Under the pieces are notes generated by a model. The model was not told where the DNA came from. It saw only the letters and a program-made list of their open reading frames with translations, and ran no database searches. A stretch of DNA of 64,000 nucleotides from Rhynchosporium graminicola (Eukaryota; Ascomycota; Leotiomycetes; Helotiales; Ploettnerulaceae), in contig FJUW01000061.1 of assembly GCA_900074885.1 (NCBI GenBank), forward strand, positions 400,130-464,129. Reading direction: 5' to 3'. Position numbers and translations under genes: made by a program. Shown piece by piece: positions 25,780 to 37,426 of the stretch; the first letter of the stretch is position 1; every line of letters starts with the position of its first letter.

Positions 25780-26074
25780 TGTGAAAATTGAGGGTGGAAA
25801 TCGGCTAAAGGTCAGAATAATAGGTGATCAATTTGACTTGCTTTAATTGCTTGAAGAGAGCTAACTACAGGAGAGATTCTAGCTACTTATATAGCTATGT
25901 GAGCTCTCTAGAATATTCTATACTGTAAAAATTAAAGGTGGAAATCAGCTAAAAGGTCAGAATAATACGTGATTAATACGAATTGCTTTTTGCTTACTTG
26001 AAGAGAGCTAACTACAGGAGAGATTCTAGCTACTTATATAGCTATGTGAGCTCTCTAGAATATTCTATACTACG
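25780..26074. repeat. 147-bp tandem duplication within the left LTR of element E
   Basis: The unit beginning TGAAAATTGAGGGTGGAAAT (from 25781) is repeated from about 25926 (TAAAAATTAAAGGTGGAAAT). Both copies contain TAACTACAGGAGAGATTCTA and GAGCTCTCTAGAATATTC. The right LTR has a single copy. Confidence 0.85.
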
Positions 26075-27515
26075 TAATACAGAACTCCATAGAAGAAGAC
26101 ACGTATACTATAGAATCATACTACGTCAGTGGTACGTCAGTAGAAATCTCTAGAAGTACGATATACGTACTAGAGAGTAGTAGAACTCTATCGAGAACCT
26201 TTATAGTAACTCTAATAGAGTATGCATAGTACAGGCTATTAACAAGGTACAGGGTATAGGTGCCAGGTACAACAAGGTACATAGGCAAGGTACTGAACCA
26301 GGTACTAAGACTATATACTGACAAGGTACAAGGTGTATATACCGATGCAGGCAAAACTGACTAAGGTACTAGTAAACTGACTAAGGTACTAGTTATAAAT
26401 CCAACACGCCCCCTTAGTTAGAGCCTTATAGTTAGTTTTAAAATAGAACTATATAAGGTAAATCACTAATCGACTATCCTTAGGTTATTATAAAAGAAAT
26501 ATAATAAGGAATAGAAATGCCACCTTGTAGCTACCCTCCTAGGTTATATAAACCTAATTCTCTTATAATAATCTGAATTACTAGCTCTAATAAGCTAGTT
26601 CAAGGTGTTTTATAAACTCCTTAAATTTAGGCCTATCTAGGGCTTTAGTAAACCCGTCTGCCTTTTACTTTAAAGTACTAATATAGATTAAATCTATAGT
26701 ACCTTAATTAATTAGGTCCCTTATAAAGTAGTACTTTACGGCTATATGCTTAGTTCTCTTATAGAATTGAGGGTTTTTAGAGAGTAATAAAGCGCTATTA
26801 TTATTAGTAAATACCGGGAACCTCTCTTAGAAGTAATAGCCTAATTCGATAAGAAGTTGTCTTATATAGACTGCTTCTTTAACTGCCGAATTAATAGCTA
26901 TATATTCAGCTTCTGTAGTAGACTGAGCTATAATCGATTGCAACTTCGACTTCCAAGAGAATAAGCAGCTTCCTATATAGAAGGAATNAAATAACCTTAC
27001 TACTAGCTCAGTTTATCTCATAGCGCCTCAAGTACTATTACCGGGTAACTCTCTCCGAGGATAGCTTCTTATACCTGAATAATAGCCTATTAGCCGACTT
27101 ATAATTTATACTAGACTAGTAGCGAATCAGAAGCTACTCCCTACTACGTAACGAGGCCTAGCTTCTAAACTAAGTCAGTAGTAGATATAGGCACCCCGGA
27201 ATAAGATCTTAGCCTTCGTACCTAGGGTTACTAAGTCGTCTCCACTTCTAAAGGCTTCGAGAGGTTATAAGTTATGATTTCCCTATAACTTCGTCTTAGG
27301 GTTAAGGGCCACGAGTCTGATTCGCTATAGCCGTGTTAGTAGGGCTCAAAGGGGCTAGCTTACTAGCTCTTAGGCGAGAAGTCGCTTGAAAACGACTAAG
27401 TACGCCCTATCAGGGAGCTCCTTTATCGGTAAGGAGTAACGGAAGCGGGTTTAGGCGAGATCGATCGTAGAAGGAAGCGTCTGATTAGCTGATTTCACTA
27501 AGTGAATTACTACTA

Positions 27516-27995
27516 TATGAAAATTAAGAGTAGAAATCAGCTAAAAGTCAGAATAATAAGTAATTAATTTGACTTGCTTTGATTACTTAAAGAGAGCTAA
27601 CTACAGAAGAGATTCTAGCTACTTATATAGCTATATGAGCTCTCTAGAATATTCTATACTACGTAATACAGAACTCCATAGAAGAAGACACGTATACTGT
27701 AGAATTATACTACGTCAGTAGTACGTCAGTAGAAACCTCTAGAAGTATAATATATATACTAGAGAGTAGTAGAACTCTATCGAGAACCTTCATAGTAACT
27801 CTAATAGAGTATATAGGGTACAGGCTGTTGACAAGGTATAGGGTGTAGGTGCCAGGTATAATAAGGTACATAGGCAAGTTACTGAACCAGGTACTAAGAC
27901 TATATACTAACAAGGTACAGGGTGTGTATGCCGATGCAGGCAAAACTGACCAAGGTACTAGTAAACTGACCAAGGTACTAGTTACAAATCCAATA
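27516..27995 (-). repeat. 5' (right) LTR of element E
   Basis: 480 bp, starting TATGAAAATT (TG to TA at the terminus) and ending ATCCAATA. It contains several AAGGTACTAG-type short repeats near its right end. Confidence 0.88.
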
Positions 27996-28018
27996 ACCTT
28001 TCTAGAGCAAGCGTCACA

Positions 28019-31000
28019 AGTAGTAAAGGGCGTATTAGCGCTCTTATAGTTAGTTATTCCAAATCGATCTAATATCTTATCGATATACGCATCTTAGTAA
28101 AGAGAAATCGTCTTCTTCTCTCTATCACGTATAATTCTGACGCTAAGGAAGTATTTAGCTAGTCTAGCTAGTAGAATATCGAATATAGTAAGAATCTTAT
28201 TCTTAAGCTCTTTAAGAGCTATTCTAGCCTTTAAGATAACTAGAAAATCGTCGACATAAGTAATAATAATTATTCTAGTTTCTCAGTTGATATATACGCA
28301 ATTATTAGTTTATAAAGGTATAAAGTCGATAATACCGAACTCCTTACGCAAGGTCTCTTGCCAGAGACGTAGGGACTACTTCAGACTATATAGAGCCTTT
28401 AGTAAGAGTATATATTCCTCGTCTATAAGTCTACGCCTAAATTATCTATAAAATAGCGGCAATTTAACATATATCTAGGTATTAGCTTCACTATATAAGA
28501 ATACTATTACTATATTAAACTATTCGACTTCTAAGTCGTACTCCGCCGCAACTACTAAACCTATCTTCTAACTAGAAGATTTACAGACTTCAGTATATAT
28601 CTAATCGTAATCGTAACTAAATCGTTACGTATAACCTTAGACTATAAATCTGACCTTATATTTATCGATTTTGCTATCTATATCTCTCTTAGTCTTGAAA
28701 ACTAGACGAGAACCTAGTACTCTGTACCCTTTTAGCATATCAGAGCGACTTATAGTCTTCTAAGTCGACTTCTCTTTAAGAGATCGATACTCCTTGATTA
28801 TAGCTTTCTTCTATTCTGGCTAATCAGCTCTCTTTATAGCCTGATCCAAAGTAGTCGGATTATCTAAGAATAGAGACTCTTCTTAAGCCGTATAAAAAGC
28901 GAGTCGATACTAACTAGTACTCTCTTGTACTTCTTCAAGTGGTGAAACTGCATAAGAGTAGCTATTATTTAGTTCCGGTGTTACCTTAGGCATCGAATTT
29001 GGAGTCGGATTATTACAGCCAGAGCGTATAGCCCTAGGGACGTACTCCGGCACATAGTTCTTAGATCCAGGAGGCCTACTACGCTTCTTTTATATAGTAA
29101 TTTGCTCCGGAATATCGACCTCTAGTACTAGAACTTCATCTGTAACTATAGACTCGGCATCTTCCGTACTATCGATTTCGACTTCGGAATCCTCGTCTTA
29201 GCTTGTGATACCTGTATCAGGAGTAGTACTAGTAACTTCGGCGTCCTAATTCTAGCTTAAATTATCGATAGATTCACCTCTAGTTTAAGGTATTATTATA
29301 GCGTCTTCTTCGTAAGGTTCTATAACTAAACCGTCTTTATTAAATCGTAGATAAGAGGTACGAACTACCTTTCTATTAACTAGGTATCTATAGATATTAT
29401 AACCTTTAAATCCCATTAGAATACCCTTTTCAGCTCTAGGAGCTACCTTATAGCTCTAGACTCTTTTCTCCTTATTAATTAGTATAAAGACAGGATATCC
29501 TATTATACGGAGATACTTAATAGAAGGAGTATAGTTCACCCCTAGTTCAATATCGTCCCAGAAGCACTTAAAAGGAGTCTTCCCTTCTACTCTAGAAGTA
29601 GAGGTTAGGTTAACGATATATATATAAGTAAGTAGAATTTCCGGCTATATATAGTTAAGTATATTCTGATCTATTATAACTATATGTACCTTCTCGATAA
29701 TCGTACGTATAGAGCGTTCAGCTCTATTATCTTACTCTAGAGTATACGGAGTAGACTCCTCTAGTAATATTCTAAGGTAGTCAGTAAGCTCCTTTATCTG
29801 AGAGGGAGAGTACTCCTTGCCCTTATTATATCTCTATATCTTAATTTTATAGTAATACTATATTTCGGCTAACTTAATTAGCTTTTAATTAGCTAAGTAT
29901 ATATCCGACTTCTTAGCGTAAGTAAAGGCCTACTTTCCAGTCGAATAGGCGCATAAGAAGATAGAGGCGTAAGAGTAACTATTCAGACCCTTAGGTTTAA
30001 GGTATACTATATCTATATAGATTTTATCTATTGATCTAGCAGGTCGGGCACGTGCCGACACTTTATTAACCTTCCGAATAAGTCGGCCTTTCTCATATAG
30101 TACGTAAAGGCGAGTTCTACTAGTCTTAAGCTCTATAAACTTTATACTAGTAACTATAGATTAAGTGCGTCGTACTACATCAAAGCTAGCGTGATATATA
30201 CGTCTATACTAAAGCTTTATATCGACTATAGCTTACTCTACTGCTGCAGGTAAGCTTAAACCCGAAAGGCTAGCGTACTCTGCGCCGGAGGTCTCCTTAA
30301 TAATAAACAGATCTTCGTTAATTATACAGATCTCCTTCTCCTTAGGTATATAGAGAACAGAACTACGTAAATAACCTTCTTATTTGTTCAATTTAGAACC
30401 GGAGTATAAGCAGACTAGAGACTGCGGGATATATAATATATTATAGTACTCTAATATGCGTACTATACCGTCGGTCTTTATCGCCTTAATCGTATATTCT
30501 AATCCCGGTAGGGCGTAATAGCCTATTAATAGTGAGTATATACTATAAATCGTCTCTTAGCGTATATAAGGTAAATTTGGAAAGGTCGTTAGATATATAC
30601 TCCGTAGCGCTAGTATCGAAGAGCTATCGTGACTTATTATAGTAAGAGAATATAGCTATAGAAGCCGTAATAATAGGGAAACACGGTAAAAGGGCTGCGC
30701 TGAAGATGCTACTATCGTCGGAATCGTTATCCTTCTTCTTCTTTCTACTACTAGTCTTCTTCTTATTAGTCTTATCAGTCTTACTCTCTCTCTCCTTATT
30801 CTTTAACTACTCGGCATACGGGATCCACTTCTTTCTAGACTTCTTCTTAAACTTCTTCTTCTTCTGCTTATTAATAATAAAATAGTTCTCTGGAGTATAC
30901 TTTAGCGACGTTTGTTTATAGTGCTTATAAGTCGGCCTAGTTTGATCTTTACTAGCCAGCTTAGTAGCTCCTCCGCTGCTTCCTTTCTTAGAATTAGGTA

Positions 31001-32266
31001 TAGACTTATTACCGTATAGAGCTTAACCTGCTATCTTTCCGGTAGAATCACTAGCTCTAGCTTTATTAGTAATATCTTTAATTAGACTAATCAGGGTAAC
31101 TCCTGAGTTAGCCTTCTTGTTTATCTCTAGGTTATTACTAGAAACTCTCAAGAGAGAACGTTATCTTTCAGCTTATATAGGCTATTTCTCTGAAACTATA
31201 GTAATAAATATAATTAGATACTATACCGGAAGTAGAGCTATTATCAAAGTCTCTAATTTAATAATTAAGAGCTTAAAAGCGATAATAAACTTCTCTAAGG
31301 AGTTGAAATCGTTATACTAGAGCTTAACGTAATCTTATATAGCGTTATACACTAGTATATTACTACCTCCTTCGTACTGCGCCTATAAGGCCTCCTATAT
31401 ATCTAATGCAGTAGTTTTACTAGTTATATACGCGAGAGGTCCGGCCTTATAATTCAGCGTGATTACTAGCTTTATTTAACTCTCTCTAGACTCCTAATCT
31501 TACTACTTCTTAAGTGCTTTATCGTCGACCTCGTTATCCTATTCGTCTACCTCTTTAGGTACGTAATCACGCGATTTAATATTAAGAAACTTACTAATTC
31601 TATTAGTTTTAGTAATATTTAGTACCTTATCTCTCTATTCCGTATAGTTCTCTCCTCCCTTAAGCTTATAGCTATCTGCTAAGTTTAAGGAGGTAGAGCT
31701 ACTTATCTTCTTGCGTTTATATAGCTCTAGCGTAGTCGTAGTAATAGGTTCCGATTCCGAGTCTTCCGGATCCTCTAGATAGTCCTGGGATATCGAATTA
31801 GCGTCTGCAGAAGGTAAATCGGGTATATTTTAAGTCCTAAGGACTTAGGTAATAGCTTCCGGCGCTAGCGCGGAAAACTCTATACCTCGAGATGTAACAA
31901 TTTCGGAATCGTCGACTTTGACTATTATACGAGTACGAGTATTAAGTACTATACGGCTTATTTATAGTATCTCTTCAATAGAGCTAGAGTTATCGGAGTA
32001 TACTTCTTCGACTTCTTCTAATAAGGGTAGCGTAAGTGCGATAGCTGAAGAACTCTCTCTACTAGCACTCTGCGCGACTATATTTACTATAGAAAGACGC
32101 GCTAGTTTAACTGACTATACGCGTATACTATACCTTAATCGGAAGCTCGCAACTTGAATCTCTACCCTTTTAGTACTAAGAAATAGTTCGACGCTTACTA
32201 TTAAGAATTATAGTACTACTGCTTCTTTAAGTACTACTCTACTTCTGGCTATCGGGGCTCATAACC
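28019..32266 (-). pseudogene. Element C gag-pol remnant: gag, protease, integrase, RT
   Basis: Minus-strand reading gives, from the right: gag; a zinc-knuckle-like YKHYKQTSLKYTPENYF (near 30900-30950); protease DTSATEYISND; GAG-pre-integrase SVYY-GDL; integrase with KIYIDIVYLKPKGLNSYSYA, IWRYNKGKEYS and RAERSIRTIIEK; the usual Copia post-integrase block (APRAEKGILMGFKGYNIYRY); then RT with VFKTKRDIDSK and TYVDDFLVI (YVDD 28247-28258). Relatively few stops for an element of this nest, but still inactive. Together with 18239-19203 it is a complete Copia polyprotein. Confidence 0.88.
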
Positions 32267-32445
32267 TATCGCAAGGTTACGTTAATCTTCAGAGTAAGGC
32301 ATAGAGTAGTTGAATGATATTAGTTATATTGCAGTACTAATTACTATAGAGAGCCGACAGAAGATATTATCTAGGAATATCCGCACGGACCATGCACGTG
32401 ACTACAGTCACCTGATCCAATACCAAGACCTATATCCTCGCAACA
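32267..32445 (-). repeat. 5' LTR of element C
   Basis: 179 bp, matching 18060-18238 end to end. Followed on the right by TSD TATAT at 32446-32450. Confidence 0.9.
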
Positions 32446-35384
32446 TATATAATTACTAATATTTCCTTATTATAGATTTCGTAGTTATATTCCGCTAGAG
32501 CGTTTTTCTTCGAGAAGAATACGTAAAGTTATAAATATCCTTAGTCGTCGAATTGCATAAGTACCCCTCTTATTATCTATCTAGAGAAGTCTATTTCGAG
32601 TATTATTTCTTAGTTAGGGTTAAACTGCGCTAGCGTAAGTCTAGTAGCGAATATATCTTTTAGCTTCTTAAACGCTTTATCTATAGCTTCGTTCTATTAC
32701 TATAATCGATCCTTATAAGTAAGCTATATTAGTAGTAGCGTAATCGTCGAGTAATCCTTAATAAACGTCCGATAGAAATTCGCAAATCCTAAGAAGCTTT
32801 ATACTCCTTTTACTAAGGTCGGGAGTTCCTATTCTCGAATCGCTTATACTTTCTTAGGGTCTATTTAAATATTTTCTTTTATATTAATTACGAACCTAAG
32901 GTATTTCGTTATTTATACTTCGAATTCGCACTTATCGATATCGAGTTATAATCTAGCCTCGCGTAGCTTTACTATAACTTTCGCTACTTATTTTCAGTAG
33001 TAGTAGCAGTTACTATTTATATAGATTAGAATATTGTTAATATAAGTAGAATAGAGTTTATTTAAGTAGTCGCGTAAGGTCTAATTGATATATTATTAAA
33101 ACGTACTTAGGGTATTCGCGAGTCTAAAAGGAGTTACTAACTACTTGTATAGACTATATCTTATGCGAAAGGCTATCTTCTATTTATTACTAGTAGTAAT
33201 ACGTATCTTATAGAACGTAATAGTAATATCTAGTTTCGTAAACTATCTCGCTTTTCTTATATTCCGAAGAGTCTTATAGATTAGTAGCAGTAGGTATCGA
33301 TCCTTCTTTATAATTCGATTTAACTTATAGTAGTCGACGTAGAATCGTAAGCTATCTCCTAGTTTCTTTACGAATAAGATAAAGGTAGTAGTAAGTGAGT
33401 TACTAACTCGAATAAATCCTTTATCGAGTAGCTTCATAAGGGTCTTCTGTAGTACTAAGAGTTTATCGCGAGATATATTATATAAAGGGCCCTATAGTAC
33501 TATAAGTTCTTTACTATTATATTGCTCGAGTTCGATCTTATAGTTAATTCTAGGACCTCGTGGCGATAGTAGTATGTCTGCCTTCTTATTATCGTATAAG
33601 TTAAGATACTCGTATAGCTAATCAGGAAGTTTTGTTCGCAGGTTAGTCTTTATCTTCAGTACGAGCGCCTTTTAGATATCCGCTATACTTACTATAAATA
33701 CTTATATCTTCTTATATAGTTATCCTTAAGTAAGTCTATTAAATACTACTGCTAATACTACGAAGTAATCTAGCTCGTGGTCTAGCTTCTATACTCGGTT
33801 ATATAGGGTCGTGGTAGTAGTATTAATATAATATCATGACTTCGATACGATTATATATATATCGTTTTTCTTAAACTATAGTAATCCTAAAATCAGGTTA
33901 TAGTCTTCTAAGCGTAATATTACGTAAAAGAAAGCCTTATCTTCCTTATACTTATCGATATCTATTTCGATAACTACTACTTCTATAATAGGACTTCTTT
34001 CCCCTTCGAACGAACTTATCTTAATAAGGGAAATAGGGAAACGCTAGAGGCGGTAGCGAGTAGTAAAGCGGGAATTAATAATATTATATGAAAGGCACCT
34101 AGTATTAAGTAGAGTTTTAGTATAATACTCTTTATTAATTATTATAGATACTAAGAAAGAGGCCCTATTTATTATATCTTTGAACTAATCCTGAGCTTCT
34201 ACTACTATTACTTAATTAACCTCTTTCTGCTTCTATTAGCGATTTTCGATAGAAGCTATTCTTTTCCCGAGCTCTCTAACTCGGAGCTTAACTTATCTAT
34301 CTCGATTACCTTTATCTTCGACTTCTTTATCTTCGTCTTAGCTACTACTATATAGCTTTTCTTCTTCTCGGTTTTAGTTAGCTTCGTATAGTAGTTATAG
34401 ACTATATATCTATCTTATCTATAGCGGAAATAAAGTAGTTCTGATTTCCGTCTTTCGATCTTAGTAAGACTTACTTATCAGGGTTCTTTCCTTATTATCG
34501 TAGCTATAGTAGTAGCAGGAGTTATTTCCTACTCTATCAGATCTACTATATGTCGATCTACCTTAGGGGAATATCCTCGTGCTTACTTCTATCGGTCTAT
34601 TCTAGCTAATAGCTCCTTAACTTCAGTTAGCTAGTTACTAACTATTCGTAGTTATGAATAGTACTCTTTATATAACTATTCTTCTTTTATTCCGATTATA
34701 CTACGGACTAGGGCAGTAGTAATAGTAGCCTTCAGGTAATATTTCTTAATTATATTTACCTAGTCCTATCCTTCTGCTTCGAGGATCAGCTAATTGAAAT
34801 TATTAAGGAACTCGTTTAAAAGATAAGCTCTCTGCTTGATCTTCTTTAGTTAGCTTATAGCTTTCTGCTAGTAATAAGAGTTATAAAAAGCAGTAGCTAT
34901 CTGTTAGAATAGCCCCTCGACTATTAACTACTCTTACCTCTAAGCGAAGCTTACTTGAGAGTAAATTCGTCCTATAGTCTCGCCTGAGAGATAGCTAAAC
35001 GTATATTATATCCTTTCCCTCTTATTACTAATAGTAGTAGTATCGATCTCTAGCTTCGCTCGTAGGATGCCCTCGAATTAGAAGTATAAGGCTAAGTCGA
35101 TACTGTTGAACTTTTCGGGTTTCGATATATGTTACTTAATTATTATAAGTAGTTCCAGGGTTATCGATCGTATCGTATCGATAGGAGTTAGTACTACTAG
35201 TAGTACTAGTAGTGTATTTCGTCGTGCTTCTATATCTTCGATCCTACCGGTTAAAGTAGCAGTTATATTTACTTATTATACTACTAGCTTATTAACTTAT
35301 CGTCTTTGTGCCTCGAAGGCATCTAGTAGCTACTAAGGGGGCTATTCTTCTGCTATAGTGAACCGTATGTTCTAGCGTTATTAT
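32446..35384 (-). pseudogene. Element B gag, RT and N-terminal RNase H remnant
   Basis: The gag capsid on the minus strand includes SKPEKFNSIDLALYF and NEFLNNFN near 34780-35125. A degenerate zinc knuckle (YFRYR-DR-IYS) lies near 34385-34430. RT is recognisable at 33243-33437 (LLDKGFIRVSNS, ILFVKKLGDSLRFYVDY, NRIIKKDRYLLLLI). The active-site box reads YINN at 33033-33044, both Asp positions changed to Asn. RNase H begins EIDFSRWI and continues to NKEILVII at the C insertion site. Confidence 0.85.
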
Positions 35385-37129
35385 TATGACGACTGGCTCC
35401 AACTGCCACTCGCTTAGCCTGTCTTAGCACCACTACGTGTATATATACTAGCCTCTATAGTTTCTCTCCTCTGCAATTAATTCTTCTCTATCAAACCGTT
35501 ATATTAGAATTAATTCTTTTAGTTACTAAGGGCGCTATTATAATAAATAACGCTATAGTAGTTCTCGGAACTATAAATTCAATATCTTAAACGAATAGCT
35601 TAAGAAGCTATTACTTTAACATAACGTAATAGTAGTTATAGTACTATAAAATTAATATCTCCATTACTCTTCGCTCTTTCGATAGTCTTCTGCTTAGTAA
35701 CTACTATCGAAACTCTACAATTTCTACTTCTTAGCTATCGATAGTTCTTAGAATAATTAAGCTCTTCTTACTTTACTTTCTTTCTTTAACTATAGATAAT
35801 TAAAAGAATAATCGAGTACCTCTTTCTTCTCTTCGATTTCAACTATTCCTTAAGATAAGCGCTATAGAGCTTCTTAAGTAGCTTATTAATCTTACTCTAT
35901 AATAGCGTAATTCGCCCTCCTCTCGGCCGAAACCTTTACTCCTTAAGCCTGAAAAATTCAATAGTATAGCGATTAAGTAGGATACTTAGCTCCCGGTAAT
36001 TAAAGCGAAATTAGCTATCGATAGCGAAGCTATCGGCAATTTAACTATATAGTTTTACTACGTATATCTTAATCTTAAGAGTTAAGCTTAATCACTCGTA
36101 CTTCCTTAGCTCGCAGTTATAAAAGTAATAAATACTTAGAACTACTAGTTAATTCTAGATTAACTATTAATCGTATATTACTTTCCTACGAAGATCTAGG
36201 AAGCCGAAGATAAGCTCTATAAGTATATCTAAGGAACTAACTCCTTATCTATATATATCGCAAAATTTAAGCGCCTCCTTTACGAAGTAAGGTATAATAC
36301 GTAGCTTAATAATAATAAGATTATCGCCTTCTAGTAAGGTCTTAACTCTATAATTCGGAATCGCCTTATAGCTTAACTTATACTTCTTTCGGTATACTAA
36401 GACTATCTTTTAGTAGTATAATAACTCTCTTTCAGATCTCTTTACTTTAGTACCCTTAGAACTTATACTCTTACTTTTAGCCTCTTAGCTATACTCTCTC
36501 GCTTAAAGTTAAATCTCTATTTATACTTAAACTCTTATAGTGATCTAATAGATATTTTAAACCTCAATTAAGTAAGAGAAGAGATTTCTATAATTTAGAT
36601 CGATTCTAAGGGTAATCTTACTCCTGCTCCTTTCAGTATAAATCTTATAGCTAATATTACTACTTAATTAGCTATAATTAAGGGCTACTCTTACCCCTCT
36701 CGTACCTAGTAGCTTTAGTAGAAAAGGTAAGGTAATTATATAGCTTACGGGATTAAAGGATACTTTTTAAAGTTTTACTCTTATAGTTATATAACTTTAA
36801 GTGAAATTCGGGAAGCTAATAGGAATTACGAAGCTAAAGGCGAGTTATTTAAGAATATATATACTAATCTAAGTGATTCTAAAGCTAACTCGTAAGACTA
36901 TTTCATAAGTACTTCTGCTATATTATTATTAGAAGTAATTTATATTCCTTTTATACTCTCTTTTATTAATTTCTATACTCGGGATAAGCTTTTTCAGAAA
37001 GAGGGAGTAATATAATAACTAGCTCTAACTGCCACTCGCTTAGCCTGTCTTAGTACTACTACGTGTATATATACTAGCCTCTATAGTTTCTCTCCTCTGC
37101 AATTGATTCTTCTCTATTAAACCGTCACA
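35385..37129 (+). mobile_element. Element F1: gag-only non-autonomous LTR retrotransposon inserted in B
   Basis: LTRs of 119 bp at 35385-35503 and 37011-37129; TSD ATTAT at 35380-35384 and 37130-37134. A polypurine tract (AGAAAGAGGGAG) abuts the right LTR, so coding is on the plus strand. The 1.5-kb interior encodes only a Ty3-type gag: capsid (from KPEKFNSIAIK at 35945 to about 36450) and a nucleocapsid knuckle with exact CX2CX4HX4C spacing at 36737-36778, in which all four ligand positions now read Tyr through RIP. No protease, RT or integrase motif is present. A second copy of identical length is F2. It would have needed enzymes from an autonomous Gypsy. Confidence 0.9.
35945..36778 (+). 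pseudogene. Gag of element F1 (capsid plus CCHC knuckle)
   Basis: Capsid segments read KPEKFNSIAIK, LPVIKAKLAIDSEAIGN, FYYVYLNLKS and AKFKRLLYEVRYNT, the usual order of Retrotrans_gag. Stops fall at TAG/TAA where Trp or Gln is expected. The knuckle at 36737-36778 reads Y-x2-Y-x4-Y-x4-Y. Confidence 0.8.
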
Positions 37130-37142
37130 ATTATAGTCGTAA

Positions 37143-37360
37143 GTAAGGCAGCCGGATCTACTATATATAGTCCGAGGCGTCTGTCTCCGTATCGTAAGTA
37201 TATATATAGTAATAGTAGGGCTAAGGTACTAACTTTCTTATGTACTCGTAGGTAAGGCAGCCGGATCTACTATATATAGTCCGAGGCGTCTATCTTCGTA
37301 TCATAGGTATACGTATAGTAATAGTAGAGCTAGGGTACTAGCTTTCTTACGTACGCGTAT
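37143..37360. repeat. 109-bp tandem duplication in the leader of element B
   Basis: GTAAGGCAGCCGGATCTAC begins at 37143 and again at 37252, followed in both copies by ATATAGTCCGAGGCGTCT and a shared remainder. It lies between the F1 insertion and the 5' LTR of B, that is, in the untranslated leader. Confidence 0.85.
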
Positions 37361-37426
37361 TATCCACTGCTCGAAAGCAGATCCTCTTTCGTTTAATTAA
37401 GAATATTAAGGATAAGTTAATTCTAA

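Larger units (their letters stand above)
25780..27995 (-). mobile_element. Element E: internally deleted Copia retrotransposon inside the 3' LTR of D
   Basis: The target duplication is ACCTT (25775-25779 and 27996-28000). The left LTR is 25780-26406 (627 bp) and the right LTR 27516-27995 (480 bp); the 147-bp difference is a tandem duplication in the left copy. Ends are TGTGAAAATT and TCCAACA. Only 1.1 kb lies between the LTRs. It carries, on the minus strand, the Copia RNase H end (NPQFYKRTKHIAVKYYFIRD near 26720-26780 and ADGFTKALDRPKFKEF near 26600-26670), next to an AAGGGGGCG polypurine tract. Most of gag-pol is missing. An N at 26988 lies inside, so part of the loss could be an assembly effect. 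Confidence 0.9.
19204..28018 (+). mobile_element. Element D: Ty3/Gypsy chromovirus-type LTR retrotransposon inserted in C
   Basis: The 5' LTR is 19204-19438 (235 bp). The 3' LTR is split by element E into 25563-25779 and 28001-28018, which add up to the same 235 bp. Ends are TGTGAC and GTCACA (the latter GTTATA in the 5' copy); the TSD is AGTAG at 19199-19203 and 28019-28023. A G-rich tract (GGAGGGGGGGG) directly precedes the 3' LTR. Plus-strand coding order is gag (about 20140-20640), RT (about 22660-23600, YLDD at 23013-23024), RNase H, integrase (about 24200-25100), then a chromodomain-like C-terminus (about 25240-25500, with DVDLTWYNTSDIKY and GPPAKLPDWLKAF). RT before integrase is the Gypsy order. 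RIP stops occur throughout. Confidence 0.93.
18060..32445 (-). mobile_element. Element C: Ty1/Copia LTR retrotransposon inserted in B
   Basis: LTRs of 179 bp lie at 18060-18238 and 32267-32445, with target duplication TATAT at 18055-18059 and 32446-32450. On the minus strand the LTR begins TGTTGCGAGG; the tract AGAGGGGTG next to the left LTR is the likely polypurine tract. Minus-strand order is gag with zinc knuckle, protease (DTSATEYISND near 30600), GAG-pre-integrase, integrase (29290-30560), RT (28019-29290, YVDD intact at 28247-28258), then RNase H with KHIDIKFH and ADGFTKP (18500-18640). Element D (19204-28018) separates RT from RNase H. This is a full-length but RIP-inactivated Copia. 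Confidence 0.92.

Noticed and set aside
26121..28049. ORFs of 66-87 codons in both copies of the element E LTR
   Set aside because: They are the same LTR sequence twice, low in complexity, and not conserved as protein.
31117..32157. Plus-strand frames in the right part of element C
   Set aside because: The Copia gag-pol lies on the minus strand here; plus-strand frames are by-products of RIP-altered composition.
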